From Caryophanales bacterium UBA6356 (GTDB taxonomy: Bacteria; Bacillota_I; Bacilli_A; RFN20; CAG-826): 30,637 nucleotides of DNA. Below the pieces are notes generated by a model, which saw nothing but the letters and a program-made list of their open reading frames with translations, made no database searches and had not been told where the DNA came from. The stretch lies in contig DJRQ01000060.1 in NCBI GenBank assembly GCA_002440125.1, forward strand, positions 1 to 30,637, given 5' to 3'. Below are positions 8,549 through 17,151 of the stretch, piece by piece (within the stretch, counting starts at the first letter, position 1; each line of letters begins with the position of its first letter). The position numbers were made by a program, and so were the translations under genes.

Positions 8549-10189
8549 TTACTTCAATTTCGTGAAGGATTCTGGGAAAGTCTCCCCGTCTTCTTCCCAA
8601 GTGATGATGATTTTGGTGTTCGAATATTTTGTTTCTGCCTTATATATCGACAAAGACGTATTCGTCCAACTTTCCGCAGGGAAGCTCAATTTCTTGTTTT
8701 CGTATTTCCATCCAAATGTATTGGTGCGACCATATTGTTTGAATGTCCCAGTTCCATCGTCCTTAAAAATCATGGAAGAAGTGTCTTCGTCCCCCTCCCA
8801 TTCGCCAATAAGCCAAGCAACGTCCTCTGCTGGAGTTTGGCCTTTTTCTTTGACTGTAATTTCAATCTTTTTGGAAGTGATGCTTCCTGTTTCGTTCTTG
8901 AGATAGACCTCGCTTGTGCCCACCGTTAATCCCTTGACGGTCAAAGTCCTTTTGTCGCTAGAGAATCCAACGATAGAGAGGACCGATTCGTCAGTAGAAA
9001 CGGCAGAGAAAGGCTCTTCCGTTAGAGCGTCATAGACTTCAACCTCAAGATCGAGCGTCTTATCGATTTCCACCTCTTTGCCATTTTTCGCGGCTAAGTA
9101 AAGGGCGGTGATGGGAGGGGCCACGACGGTGACATCAATCGTTTCGACGAAGGAACCAGAAAGATCGGAAATCGTCAAAGTGGTCGTTCCTTTGTTCTTT
9201 GCCTCAAAAGAGCCGATGCTATTTTTGAATATGACATCCGTATTGCTCGAGGAAACGATCTGGATTTCATTGTCGTTTAAAGCGGTATTCGGTAAATACC
9301 TCTCCACTTCAAGATGGACCGTCTTTCCCATAACGGCTTTGCCATTATTGGCTTTGATATCATCGTAAGAAGAGACGTAGAAGGTAGGGACAGAAGTGAC
9401 AAAATAAGGCGTGACGTCAAATGTTTCTTCGCCGATTTCGCCTAAGAGGAGAGTTCCTTTTTTCGAAACTTGTGAAAAGGGTTTTCCATCCGGATCCAAA
9501 GGCCTTTTCGCTTCGTCATCAAACTCCTCTTCCGACCAGATTTTTTTGGTGAAATCGATGCTTTGAAGCTTATCGTTTTCCGAGAAAGAAAGATTGGCTT
9601 CGGCTGTTGTTGTTCCACCTAAATAAGCTCCTAAGGCTATGGAATAGGTGTTGTCCTTGTTTTTTTGAATCGGAGAAGCGGTGGTGCCGCGCCCTTCTTC
9701 CAACAAAGACAAAATATCTTCCGTCATCCAAGAGGCGGTGTAAGGAGCTTCTTTAATAAGTTTTAGCGCGTTTTCTTCGGTGACATAGTTCTCGCCTTCT
9801 TCGGTTCCGACATTTTTCTTATCCGCCTTTCGAGATGTGAAATTCTCGATGTCGTAAAAGAAACCGTTTTGGATGCCACGATAGTAAATCATGTTATTGA
9901 CGGTTTCTTCTTCGAATTCAGCCCGCCCTTGAATAAGGATGCTCTTGGCGCCGATAGTGACCGTCCCTTCGACGGTTCTATCGCTCTTATCGACGAAGGA
10001 ATATCCTTTAAACGACGTCGCTAAGATGTTGTTTTTGATTTCCTCGAGGGTCTTTGTGACTGGAATCGGAGTGCTGCTTACAGGTGTCGAATCGGAGGTG
10101 CTACTTGATTTTGAGGCCTCTTGATTCGAGGCGCACGAAAGAAGAGTCGTACTAGAGAGAAGAAGCAAAAATAATTTTCTTTTTTTCAT
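8549..10189 (-). CDS. Ig-like (BIG2-type) cell-surface lipoprotein
   Basis: A 546-residue predicted lipoprotein. The signal peptide MKKRKLFLLLLSSTTLLSC carries a lipobox with the lipidated Cys19, followed by a Ser/Thr linker. The N-terminal half resembles the beta-rich bodies of the two upstream lipoproteins only loosely. About 270-470 holds two bacterial Ig-like segments ending in ITV-type strands. The last 90 residues (WLIGEWEGDE, DDGTGTF, GWKYENKKL) look like a lipocalin-like beta-barrel module. An in-frame ATG at 10249 would overlap the previous gene and hide the signal peptide, so I chose 10189, preceded by AAAGGA. It is the last gene of a three-gene unit and ends at a strong terminator. 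Function unknown; ligand binding at the surface is a guess. Confidence 0.85.
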   Translation of the reverse strand: MKKRKLFLLLLSSTTLLSCASNQEASKSSSTSDSTPVSSTPIPVTKTLEEIKNNILATSFKGYSFVDKSDRTVEGTVTIGAKSILIQGRAEFEEETVNNMIYYRGIQNGFFYDIENFTSRKADKKNVGTEEGENYVTEENALKLIKEAPYTASWMTEDILSLLEEGRGTTASPIQKNKDNTYSIALGAYLGGTTTAEANLSFSENDKLQSIDFTKKIWSEEEFDDEAKRPLDPDGKPFSQVSKKGTLLLGEIGEETFDVTPYFVTSVPTFYVSSYDDIKANNGKAVMGKTVHLEVERYLPNTALNDNEIQIVSSSNTDVIFKNSIGSFEAKNKGTTTLTISDLSGSFVETIDVTVVAPPITALYLAAKNGKEVEIDKTLDLEVEVYDALTEEPFSAVSTDESVLSIVGFSSDKRTLTVKGLTVGTSEVYLKNETGSITSKKIEITVKEKGQTPAEDVAWLIGEWEGDEDTSSMIFKDDGTGTFKQYGRTNTFGWKYENKKLSFPAESWTNTSLSIYKAETKYSNTKIIITWEEDGETFPESFTKLK

Positions 10190-10205
10190 TTTTTCAATCC
10201 TTTTT

Positions 10206-11510
10206 TTATTCGTTCGATGAGAATTCGATAGGAAGTTCCGTTTCTTCAAAATTTTGGTACGTCACCAGAGCTTCCCCTTCGATATCGTTATAGTAGTCAT
10301 AGTAGCTAAAAGTAATGGATTCAAAATTGCCTTTGGTGTCCAAGACGATCTTTAATCCTGAAGCGTAGGCGGCGTAATAGTCTTTTTGCAAGGCTGGGGC
10401 GGTCAAGGAAGTGACGCTTGCTAAGAAATCTTCGCGCAGTTCGTATGTTAGGCCATCTTCGCTAGGAAGGAAAAGCTCGGGAGCGAATCCTCTGTAGTTT
10501 GGATAGAGGCTACTCTCTTTAAAGGATTCGTCATCGTCGATGGCGATGGTTTCTTTTCCTTGGCTATCCGTGGTCACATTGAAGGAGTAGAAACTAGAAC
10601 CGACTTTCTTAAAGCCATGGCTGGCCCCGTTTTGATCTAAGGCATCGCTATAAATGCCTTCTTTGGTGTAATAGGTGTTTCCTTGAGAATTGCCGCTCTT
10701 GGTTGATAAGGCGGTGTGAGCGGTGTAGTTCTTTTTCCCCATTTTCTTATGGAGGGCGTAAAGGGCATCTTCCAGTTTTTTATGTTCCGACAGGGTTTTA
10801 TAGGGTTTTAAATCGGGGGCCTTCGTCTTCTCTCCCCAGATAAAGGAGAGCTTAAAATGTTGGGAAGTGTAGATATTCCCAAGAGAACTTGAGGAATTTG
10901 TCCATATGTCGATGCTCGAGAAAATGTCATTCTCAATAGTCATAGAAACTTTTTTCACGGAAATGCTTTGCTGGGTCAAAGAAACGGCAAAGGAGACGAA
11001 TTTCGGTTTGAGGATATAACTCTCTTCGAGCGATATGAAACTTGTGTAGGAAAGCTCTTTGAAAGGGTTATCGAAATTGTCTTCGAAGATAATGCCGCCA
11101 CCTTGCGAAGAAGGGATAAGCTCGTCGATGACTTGGTTTTGCAAAGAGATTCCTCTTCGATATGTGAGCCCGTCTTCCTTTTCGAAATAGGTGGCTTCAT
11201 AGGCTTGGTCGTAATTCTTTTCGTCGATGGAATAATGGTAAACGACTTGGCTTGTTAAAGCGCCTTTCGAGAAGATGTTATGGAGATCGAAATAAGTACT
11301 ATCCTCGTTCTCAATCTCACCCTCTTCGTCATAGACCGTATAGACTTTTCCAACCACACCGAAGTCGTTGTTCTTAGCGTGTTCCAAAGCGCCCGCTAAA
11401 CCTTGGCCATAGTAAGATTGGGAAGGTGTAGGTTCCTCTTGGGAGCCACAAGAGGCTAGCGTTGTCAAAAGAAAAGGAGAAATAAGAAGGATTTGCAAAG
11501 ATTTTTTCAT
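10206..11510 (-). CDS. Lipoprotein of unknown function, paralogue of the upstream gene
   Basis: A 434-residue predicted lipoprotein with signal peptide and lipobox LASC (Cys21). I recognise no named domain. It shares order and motifs with the gene before it: an N-terminal ALEHAKNN segment, a LQNQV / NPFKEL / LEESYIL block near 120-165, a second unit beginning near 250 (LEDALYALHKK), and a C-terminal GFAPELF block followed by a beta-rich end. The two halves suggest two copies of one fold. GGGAGA lies inside the last codons of the preceding gene and the ATG is 2 bases after its stop, so translation is probably coupled. The stop lies 16 bases before the next start. Confidence 0.85.
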   Translation of the reverse strand: MKKSLQILLISPFLLTTLASCGSQEEPTPSQSYYGQGLAGALEHAKNNDFGVVGKVYTVYDEEGEIENEDSTYFDLHNIFSKGALTSQVVYHYSIDEKNYDQAYEATYFEKEDGLTYRRGISLQNQVIDELIPSSQGGGIIFEDNFDNPFKELSYTSFISLEESYILKPKFVSFAVSLTQQSISVKKVSMTIENDIFSSIDIWTNSSSSLGNIYTSQHFKLSFIWGEKTKAPDLKPYKTLSEHKKLEDALYALHKKMGKKNYTAHTALSTKSGNSQGNTYYTKEGIYSDALDQNGASHGFKKVGSSFYSFNVTTDSQGKETIAIDDDESFKESSLYPNYRGFAPELFLPSEDGLTYELREDFLASVTSLTAPALQKDYYAAYASGLKIVLDTKGNFESITFSYYDYYNDIEGEALVTYQNFEETELPIEFSSNE

Positions 11511-11512
11511 TT

Positions 11513-12895
11513 TTATTCTCCCACTGGTGTCGGCGTCATAGGAAGAGCGGTAGTGCCGACGTCTTTTATCGTGTAGGTAAAGGTATCGCTGCTACCTTCG
11601 ATTTCGCTATAGCCATGGAAACCCCAACTCTCGATTTCGCTTTCAGCATTCATATTGAAGAAAATTTTGTCGGCGACATAGTATTCGTCTTGCTTGTCGT
11701 AAAATGGCGTAATCAAACGATGGATTTCTTCTACGACATCGGGGTTCGAACATAGGAAATTTCCTTTGGCTGTTTTGCTAAAGAATTCGGGAGCGAAGGA
11801 TAACAAATCGGGTTCGAGGTCCTCTCTCTCATGGATGGCATTTTTTGGATTATTGACGGGGTCAAAATAGACGACATCCCCTTTCTTGTTGATGACTTCT
11901 CCATTGGGTTTCTTATTGTCGAAAATGTAATAACGGAACCAGTGGAATTTGTCATCACCCCCTTTATTGTAGCCAAGGCAATAGCTCTCAATTTGCGGCC
12001 TGAAATCGCAATAGAAGGCATCTTTTGTCGCGAAAGTGTTGTAAGTAAGGTCAATGTCGCCATCATCGGTGACGTCGCGAGTCGAGATGGTGTAGTTTTG
12101 GGTTTGGATCTTTTCTTGAAGCTTTTCGAAGGCGACCTTTAGGACGTCATGCTCTGCTTTATGCTCTTTCTTGGTGAGATTTTCGATTGTGACTTCGCTT
12201 GGATAATACAAGGTGAAGTTGGCATCGAGAACGAAATCCGCTGGGTCGAAGGAGACATCTTTCCGCGGCTTGGTGGTGATGACGATGTCTTTGAACTCAT
12301 CTCCATTAAGCGCCAAGGAAACCGAACTAGTCTCCACATCATAGAAGTTATAGTTGGTGGTGGTGTTTAAAGACATCAAACCGTTGAAGGAGGAAACTTT
12401 CTTTTCATCGATAAAGTATCTTCCTTCGACCAATGTGAGATCTTTGGGTTCGATGTTTTTGAAGGGATTCAAGCAATAATCGCTGTATTTAAGGGCTTTT
12501 TTGGCTCCAAGACCGTCATATTCGTGGAGTTCCACTTCGTTTTGAAGGGTGAGCTTTTGATATGCTAAATTCCCGGCGTCATTGGCTTCGAAGCAATAGG
12601 TGAACGTTCTTTCAATGCCGTTAATGTCTTGATATGTTTTCGTCCATTCAAAAGCCTTTTCGGCAATTGTGAAATCCATCCCTCCTTCATCGAAGCTTTC
12701 GGCATCATCGATATAAATCGAGGTGACATCCCCAGAAAAATTGACGTTTCCTTTCGCCTTCGAAAGGGCTCTCCTTATATGGACTTCGATGTTGTCGTCT
12801 TGACTATCTTGATTTGGCTTCGTTTCATTGTCGCATCCTCCAAGGGAGAGGACGCTTAACACACTGAGCATGAGCGTTACACTTTTGCTTTTCAT
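11513..12895 (-). CDS. Lipoprotein of unknown function, first gene of a three-gene operon
   Basis: A 460-residue predicted lipoprotein with lipobox LGGC (Cys21). It matches the downstream 434-residue protein block by block: ALSKAKGN against ALEHAKNN, LQNEV against LQNQV, NPFKNIEPKDLTLVEGRYFI against NPFKELSYTSFISLEESYIL, and LLSFAPEFF against YRGFAPELF. No known catalytic motif is visible. A strong ribosome binding site (GGAGGAAA) and a TTGACA promoter precede it. It lies 178 bases after the XRE/LRR membrane receptor gene on the same strand but has its own promoter. It is likely anchored on the outer face of the membrane; the ligand is unknown. Confidence 0.85.
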   Translation of the reverse strand: MKSKSVTLMLSVLSVLSLGGCDNETKPNQDSQDDNIEVHIRRALSKAKGNVNFSGDVTSIYIDDAESFDEGGMDFTIAEKAFEWTKTYQDINGIERTFTYCFEANDAGNLAYQKLTLQNEVELHEYDGLGAKKALKYSDYCLNPFKNIEPKDLTLVEGRYFIDEKKVSSFNGLMSLNTTTNYNFYDVETSSVSLALNGDEFKDIVITTKPRKDVSFDPADFVLDANFTLYYPSEVTIENLTKKEHKAEHDVLKVAFEKLQEKIQTQNYTISTRDVTDDGDIDLTYNTFATKDAFYCDFRPQIESYCLGYNKGGDDKFHWFRYYIFDNKKPNGEVINKKGDVVYFDPVNNPKNAIHEREDLEPDLLSFAPEFFSKTAKGNFLCSNPDVVEEIHRLITPFYDKQDEYYVADKIFFNMNAESEIESWGFHGYSEIEGSSDTFTYTIKDVGTTALPMTPTPVGE

Positions 12896-12921
12896 ATTTT
12901 CCTCCGCAAAACAACCTTAAA

Positions 12922-12949
12922 ATCATGAAGTAATCGCTAGGAATGTCAA
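12922..12949 (-). promoter_or_regulatory. Promoter of the lipoprotein operon
   Basis: Minus-strand TTGACA (12944-12949), 16-base spacer, CATGAT (12922-12927). This is the best -35 match in the window and sits correctly before GGAGGAAA and ATG 12895. Confidence 0.7.
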
Positions 12950-13007
12950 TTGCTATTTATCGTGTGCGCGTAAAGAATAAGGAATGTGGAACAAACTTTT
13001 TCTTTAA

Positions 13008-13049
13008 GAAAAACCGAAATAAATCGGCTCTTTCGTTACATAAAAGAGC
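13008..13049 (-). terminator. Tandem hairpins after the XRE/LRR receptor gene
   Basis: On the minus strand GCTCTTT/AAAGAGC (13043-13049 with 13027-13033) is followed at once by CCGA/TCGG (13024-13027 with 13014-13017) and TTTTTC. Each stem is short, but the order hairpin then T tract fits rho-independent termination 25 bases after the stop. Confidence 0.5.
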
Positions 13050-13073
13050 GAAGAGGAGATTGGCCCAAAATTT

Positions 13074-15530
13074 CTAAAAGGATGGGTGAAAGATGTAATT
13101 GACGGGGCAAGTCGTATCAATCCAATTCCTGTTTTCCAATTTCGAAGGCAATTGATCGGTTCCGAAGAAATGAACGTTTATCCCTTTCTCCGTCGGAGCA
13201 TAGAAAACGGGTCCGTCGATGTTCTCGCTAAAGGAGAAGCCGTCTGAAGGCAAGTAGATGTTTTCCGCTTCGATATGGACGTTATCTAAGAAATTGATGC
13301 CCTTGGTATTGTTTAGGACCAGGTTCTTGACATTGAGGAATCGAACGTTATTGAGGCTGAGCTTCTCGGCAATGACATTGAAGTTGCCGATTCTTCCTCC
13401 GAAAGAAGAATAAATAACGCTTAGGGAGGAAGAAAGATTTTGAAGAACGAAATCGTCCATATCAAGATTCTTGGCATCGAAATAGTAAATGGCGTTCAAA
13501 TTGGCACTAAAGACAAGCTCTTTTAGATTTTCCGTTTGAAGATTGAGATTGTTTGCGGAGATTTCTATTTGCTTGTCGCCGAATTCGATTTTGCCAATGT
13601 AGATGCTTCCGAAAAAGAACGAAACCAGATTGTGTTCGGCGTTATTCGATATTTTCACTTCTAGAGGACTATTTTGGTTTCCGATGATGCCGAAATCACG
13701 AAGACTCGCCAAGCTTCTATCGTAATCGCCTTGATAGAGGCTTGGGCGGCCGGTTTCGATGCGTTTGATGGCGCGGCAGCCATTGAAAATATACTTATGG
13801 AAGACGGTTTTCTCGGTGATGTTCGGAAAATGAATTTCTTCCAAGGAGGTAAGTCGATCGAAAGCGCCATCTTGGATTTCCATGCCATCGCCAAGGATAT
13901 TAAGCACTTTGACTTGGGAGGAGTCTGAAAGGGCCCCTTTCTTAATGAGATTTATCGGAGTTCCGTCGATTTCCGGAGGTATGGTAACGGTGTCTCCTAC
14001 TATGTCGGTGATGCTATTAATGGTCAATTTGCCATAACGGTCGATATCGTAATGGAATTTGATCCCCTTCCAATTGGGCTCCAAAAGGACATCTTCTTTG
14101 TAAGAATACGTCCAAGGCAGTTCGATTTTCTTTCTATCGATGGACCAATAATCGAATTCTTTTCCTTCTTCGATCGGAGTTGGGAGGGAGTTGATAACTT
14201 CGCCATAAGAGGCAACCCTGCTTTCTTTTTCGAGAGAAGAGTGGTTAAAGCGATAATGAAATTCGTTTTTGATCCAAGAAGCGTGAAGGACCATATTGTC
14301 TTCGAGAACGGTTTCCTTCGTAAATGGTTGGCCTTTATAGGTGTAGCCATCTTGCAAATAGCCCTCTTTTTGAACCTCGGGGAGCAAAGGGAAAGAATCG
14401 GCGGAATACTTATCGAATACCCATTCTTTGCTGGAGGAATTCTTAAACGATTCCCCTTCGTTAAGCTCTATTTTCAAAGTCACGATATTTAGGCCCCACT
14501 TAGGGTAAATGGTGGCGTTTTGCGTAACGTTTTTATATTGGCCAACCCATTCGTAGTTATAGCCCGCCTTCGGGATGAGAGAGGGCGGGGTGGCAGAGCT
14601 TAGATATTCAACCGTTTCTTGTTTTAGCGTTACGCCGCCGATGGCCTCTTTAAAGGTTATTTGATACGTCTCTTTCTTGAATATTCCGTATAAATCGACG
14701 TCTTCAAGGACGGAATGCGATGCAAAGTTCCATTTCACGCCTTTTGAATCCTCGTAACCGACGAGATAGTGTCCTCTGAGGGAATAGTCAAGATAAGGAA
14801 CAAGGCCGCCTTTTCGGACTTGCTTTTCCTTTGCTTCGCCTGTTTCGCGATAGTGGTAGGTAACTGTAAAGTACTCTTCTTGAATCGGATCGATACTTAT
14901 ATCGCCCTTAGAGGAGGAAGAGGCATCGGAGCCATCTATCGTCAGAGACTGGTAGACGTTGAAAGCGAAACTTGAAACGAGGAGTCCCGACAAGACGCTA
15001 AGAGCGATGATGCCTCCCTTGCCTAACCTTTTGCCCCCTTTTAATGCAGGGACTGGCATATCAAGATCCTTATCCTCTTCTTTGGCCTTCGAGAAATAGA
15101 AATCCTCATAGTCGTATTCAAATAGGTTCGCAAGATCGATGAATTCCTTAATGGAAGGCAAAGAAGCTCCCTTTTCCCATTTGGAGATTTTTTGGGGATT
15201 GATGGAAAGCTTCGTCGCTAAATCCTTTTTGGAAAGCAAAAGGCGATCGCGGCTATATCGGATCGATTCGCAGAATCTTTTTTCGTTGAACGTGGCTTCG
15301 CCGCTTTCCCATGGGGCGAGGGCGTTGATATCGCCGACTAAAAAAGAACGAACGCTGATGTCGAGGGCCTTGCAAAGATCGCCCCATAAACGCATATCGA
15401 TTTGGACAATGCCTTTTTCAAAACGGGAGATGGCTTGAGCTGTGTAACCAACCACATTCCCTAGGTCTTGCAAGGATAGATTTAACTTTTTTCTCTGAAA
15501 GGCGATGATTTCGCCATACTGGGTACACAT
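13074..15530 (-). CDS. Transmembrane XRE regulator with InlB-type repeats and BspA-like leucine-rich ectodomain
   Basis: An 818-residue one-component receptor-like protein. Residues 6-62 and 87-140 are two XRE-type helix-turn-helix domains (QAISRFEKG and QKISKWEKG are the recognition-helix signatures). A basic stretch (KGGKRLGKGG) precedes a single membrane helix at about 173-192, predicting a cytosolic N-terminus. After a Ser-rich linker come about four InlB B-repeat/Flg_new-like units (about 220-490: YPKWG, LHASWI, LEPNW endings). From about 495 comes an LRR_5/BspA-like region (TIPPEIDG, GAFDRLTSLEEIHFP), with more irregular beta repeats to the end. The combination implies extracellular sensing tied to DNA binding; ligand and targets are unknown. 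There is no Shine-Dalgarno; CATAAT lies 10 bases before ATG. It is divergent from a 73-residue HTH gene and lies just before the lipoprotein operon. Confidence 0.88.
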   Translation of the reverse strand: MCTQYGEIIAFQRKKLNLSLQDLGNVVGYTAQAISRFEKGIVQIDMRLWGDLCKALDISVRSFLVGDINALAPWESGEATFNEKRFCESIRYSRDRLLLSKKDLATKLSINPQKISKWEKGASLPSIKEFIDLANLFEYDYEDFYFSKAKEEDKDLDMPVPALKGGKRLGKGGIIALSVLSGLLVSSFAFNVYQSLTIDGSDASSSSKGDISIDPIQEEYFTVTYHYRETGEAKEKQVRKGGLVPYLDYSLRGHYLVGYEDSKGVKWNFASHSVLEDVDLYGIFKKETYQITFKEAIGGVTLKQETVEYLSSATPPSLIPKAGYNYEWVGQYKNVTQNATIYPKWGLNIVTLKIELNEGESFKNSSSKEWVFDKYSADSFPLLPEVQKEGYLQDGYTYKGQPFTKETVLEDNMVLHASWIKNEFHYRFNHSSLEKESRVASYGEVINSLPTPIEEGKEFDYWSIDRKKIELPWTYSYKEDVLLEPNWKGIKFHYDIDRYGKLTINSITDIVGDTVTIPPEIDGTPINLIKKGALSDSSQVKVLNILGDGMEIQDGAFDRLTSLEEIHFPNITEKTVFHKYIFNGCRAIKRIETGRPSLYQGDYDRSLASLRDFGIIGNQNSPLEVKISNNAEHNLVSFFFGSIYIGKIEFGDKQIEISANNLNLQTENLKELVFSANLNAIYYFDAKNLDMDDFVLQNLSSSLSVIYSSFGGRIGNFNVIAEKLSLNNVRFLNVKNLVLNNTKGINFLDNVHIEAENIYLPSDGFSFSENIDGPVFYAPTEKGINVHFFGTDQLPSKLENRNWIDTTCPVNYIFHPSF

Positions 15531-15878
15531 AGTTATGATTATTATGCGTTAAGAAGATGAATAAATACACGTTTTTCGATTTTTATCGAGGCCAATTATT
15601 ATCTTTACAATACCGCTAAGGAAAAGAAAACTATCTTTCGTGGAAGGGCTATTAACTGAAAATGAAGGTTAATAGTCGAAAATTGTTCGATATTTCTCAA
15701 AAAATGTTCGTTAATCTCTTGTTTTAAACAAATAATTATTGAAAAATGCATTTTGTTTATAACAATTTCTGTTCTGTTTGTGTGTTTTTTGACTATTCCA
15801 AACTAACTTATAGTCATCGACAGGCGCCGAATGTTGATAAATTGCAAAGGATAATAAATTTGCAAGAAAGGGGTTTAT
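15531..15878. promoter_or_regulatory. AT-rich divergent intergenic region with several inverted repeats
   Basis: 348 bases with no coding frame of note. It holds CTATTAAC (15649-15656)/GTTAATAG (15668-15675), a perfect 8-bp inverted repeat; TCGAA (15676-15680)/TTCGA (15686-15690) directly beside it; a related AATGTTCGTTAATC just downstream; and TAAACAAA (15725-15732)/TTTGTTTA (15752-15759). It separates two genes that both encode helix-turn-helix proteins, so these are candidate operators. CATAAT (15541-15546, minus) is a possible -10 for the receptor gene, and TATAGT (15809-15814, plus) for the small HTH gene. Confidence 0.5.
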
Positions 15879-16100
15879 ATGAAAAAATGCGAGGCGATCT
15901 TGTACATGTATTCCGAACTCATGAGGAATCGTGAAATAACGAAGGATTCCATGATGGAAAAATGTGATATCCAGCCGATGACTTTCTCACGCTATATTGC
16001 TGAAATCCGTACCTATTTCATGCAACACGATGCCTATTTTGATGTGATTTACGACCGCAAGAACGAAAAATATCGTTTGATTGGCGATCCGACGATGTAG
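15879..16100 (+). CDS. Small helix-turn-helix protein (73 residues)
   Basis: A small soluble basic/acidic protein whose helices around ITKDSMMEKCDIQPMTFSRY read as a helix-turn-helix, followed by a short beta-like end (FDVIYDRKNEKYRLIG) like the wing of a DeoR/HTH_11-type winged helix. The whole resembles the DNA-binding part of WYL-family regulators without the WYL sensor domain. AAGGGG precedes the ATG at a normal distance. It is divergent from the membrane XRE receptor across 348 bases and lies 46 bases before the PfkB kinase gene, which appears to have its own promoter. A regulator of its own or the receptor's promoter is plausible but not shown. Confidence 0.7.
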   Translation: MKKCEAILYMYSELMRNREITKDSMMEKCDIQPMTFSRYIAEIRTYFMQHDAYFDVIYDRKNEKYRLIGDPTM

Positions 16101-16107
16101 GGAAGGG

Positions 16108-16136
16108 TTGCTAGAAGCTTCTCTTTGAGGTATACC
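16108..16136 (+). promoter_or_regulatory. Candidate promoter of the PfkB kinase gene
   Basis: TTGCTA (16108-16113), 17-base spacer, TATACC (16131-16136), then 10 bases to ATG 16147. Both hexamers match consensus at four of six positions. There is no Shine-Dalgarno at normal distance, so the mRNA would be almost leaderless. Confidence 0.4.
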
Positions 16137-16146
16137 GATTTGGTCT

Positions 16147-17049
16147 ATGCTCTTATCTATCGGAGAGATACTTCTCGACACCTTTATCAAGTCAAACGAA
16201 GAGGGGTATGATGCCATCCTGAAGGTGGGAGGTGCCCCTTTTAATTTGGCCGCACGCGTCTCTTTAAAGGGAGTTCCTTCTTCTTTTTATGGCGCTATCG
16301 GAGATGACTTGTTGGGAAAGATGGCGTCGGAAGAGGCAAAGAAATACCCTCTTTCCGCTTGTTTCCTTAAAAGGATTCCTCGGAAAAGCACGACTTTGGC
16401 GGTAGTGACTCTTTTGGATGGCGAACGTTCTTTTGATTTTCTACGGAAGGACGAAACGGATTGCTTCTTGGATATCGATGATTTGAAGCGCTTTTCCTTC
16501 TCTTCAAAAGACATCGTACATTTTGGCTCTTTGCTTCTAACTAACGAAAGGGGATATCGCTTCTTAAGAGATGCGATTGACTTCTTGAAGCCTTTTTCTT
16601 CTCGCCTTTCTTTCGATATGAATGTCCGGAAAAAGGCTTTCTTCGAAAAGGATGATCGCATTAAGGAAAGATATCGGAGCGTTCTTAAGGAGATGGATTT
16701 TGTTAAAGCGAGCGATGAAGATTTTTGCTGGCTTACTTCCCTAGAGCCTTCTTCTTTCAAAAAGGACTTCTTGAAAAAAGATTCCTTTTTCTTTTTGACC
16801 CATGGCCAAAAAGGGAGTGAAGCTTATTTCGAAAAAGAAGGGGAAGAGGGCGTAAGACGCTTCTTTGTTCCTTCTTTGAAAGTAAAATCCATTGATACCA
16901 CTGGGGCAGGAGACGCTTTTTACGCCTCCATTTTGACTGATTTTTTGAGAAAAGCAGATACGAGCGATCTCGCTTCGATTTTGTTGAAAGCAAACCGAGA
17001 AGGAGCTTTGGCAACGACTTACAAAGGCGCTCTTCCGAAAGTCAAATAA
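16147..17049 (+). CDS. PfkB-family sugar kinase (fructokinase-like)
   Basis: A 300-residue cytosolic ribokinase-superfamily enzyme expected to phosphorylate a sugar with ATP. The N-terminal signature GGAPFNLA (29-36) fits bacterial fructokinases, and the C-terminal signature DTTGAGDAF gives the catalytic base Asp256 and the anion hole. The length is typical. It starts at MLLSIGE with no ribosome binding site. The short-chain dehydrogenase gene follows after about 100 bases with its own extended -10. Fructose is the most likely substrate from the N-terminal motif, but other ketoses or nucleosides cannot be excluded. Confidence 0.9.
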   Translation: MLLSIGEILLDTFIKSNEEGYDAILKVGGAPFNLAARVSLKGVPSSFYGAIGDDLLGKMASEEAKKYPLSACFLKRIPRKSTTLAVVTLLDGERSFDFLRKDETDCFLDIDDLKRFSFSSKDIVHFGSLLLTNERGYRFLRDAIDFLKPFSSRLSFDMNVRKKAFFEKDDRIKERYRSVLKEMDFVKASDEDFCWLTSLEPSSFKKDFLKKDSFFFLTHGQKGSEAYFEKEGEEGVRRFFVPSLKVKSIDTTGAGDAFYASILTDFLRKADTSDLASILLKANREGALATTYKGALPKVK

Positions 17050-17079
17050 TAAAAAAACACTGCAAAAGGCCAATCTTTT

Positions 17080-17109
17080 AAAGAAGAATCTAGAATTTCC
17101 TTCTTTTTT
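17080..17109 (+). terminator. Weak AU-rich terminator after the PfkB gene
   Basis: AAAGAAG (17080-17086) pairs with CTTCTTT (17100-17106), running into a T tract to 17109. The low-GC stem makes this tentative. Confidence 0.35.
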
Positions 17110-17118
17110 GCTTAGAGG

Positions 17119-17127
17119 TGCTATCAT
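17119..17127 (+). promoter_or_regulatory. Extended -10 promoter of the short-chain dehydrogenase gene
   Basis: TGCTATCAT is a TGn extended -10, giving a leader of about 18 bases that contains AGGAGA before ATG 17152. Confidence 0.45.
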
Positions 17128-17151
17128 TTTCTTAATAGGAGACATAAACGA

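Noticed and set aside
10190..10249. Longer N-terminus of the Ig-like lipoprotein from ATG 10249
   Set aside because: It would overlap the previous gene and bury the signal peptide and lipobox that follow ATG 10189.
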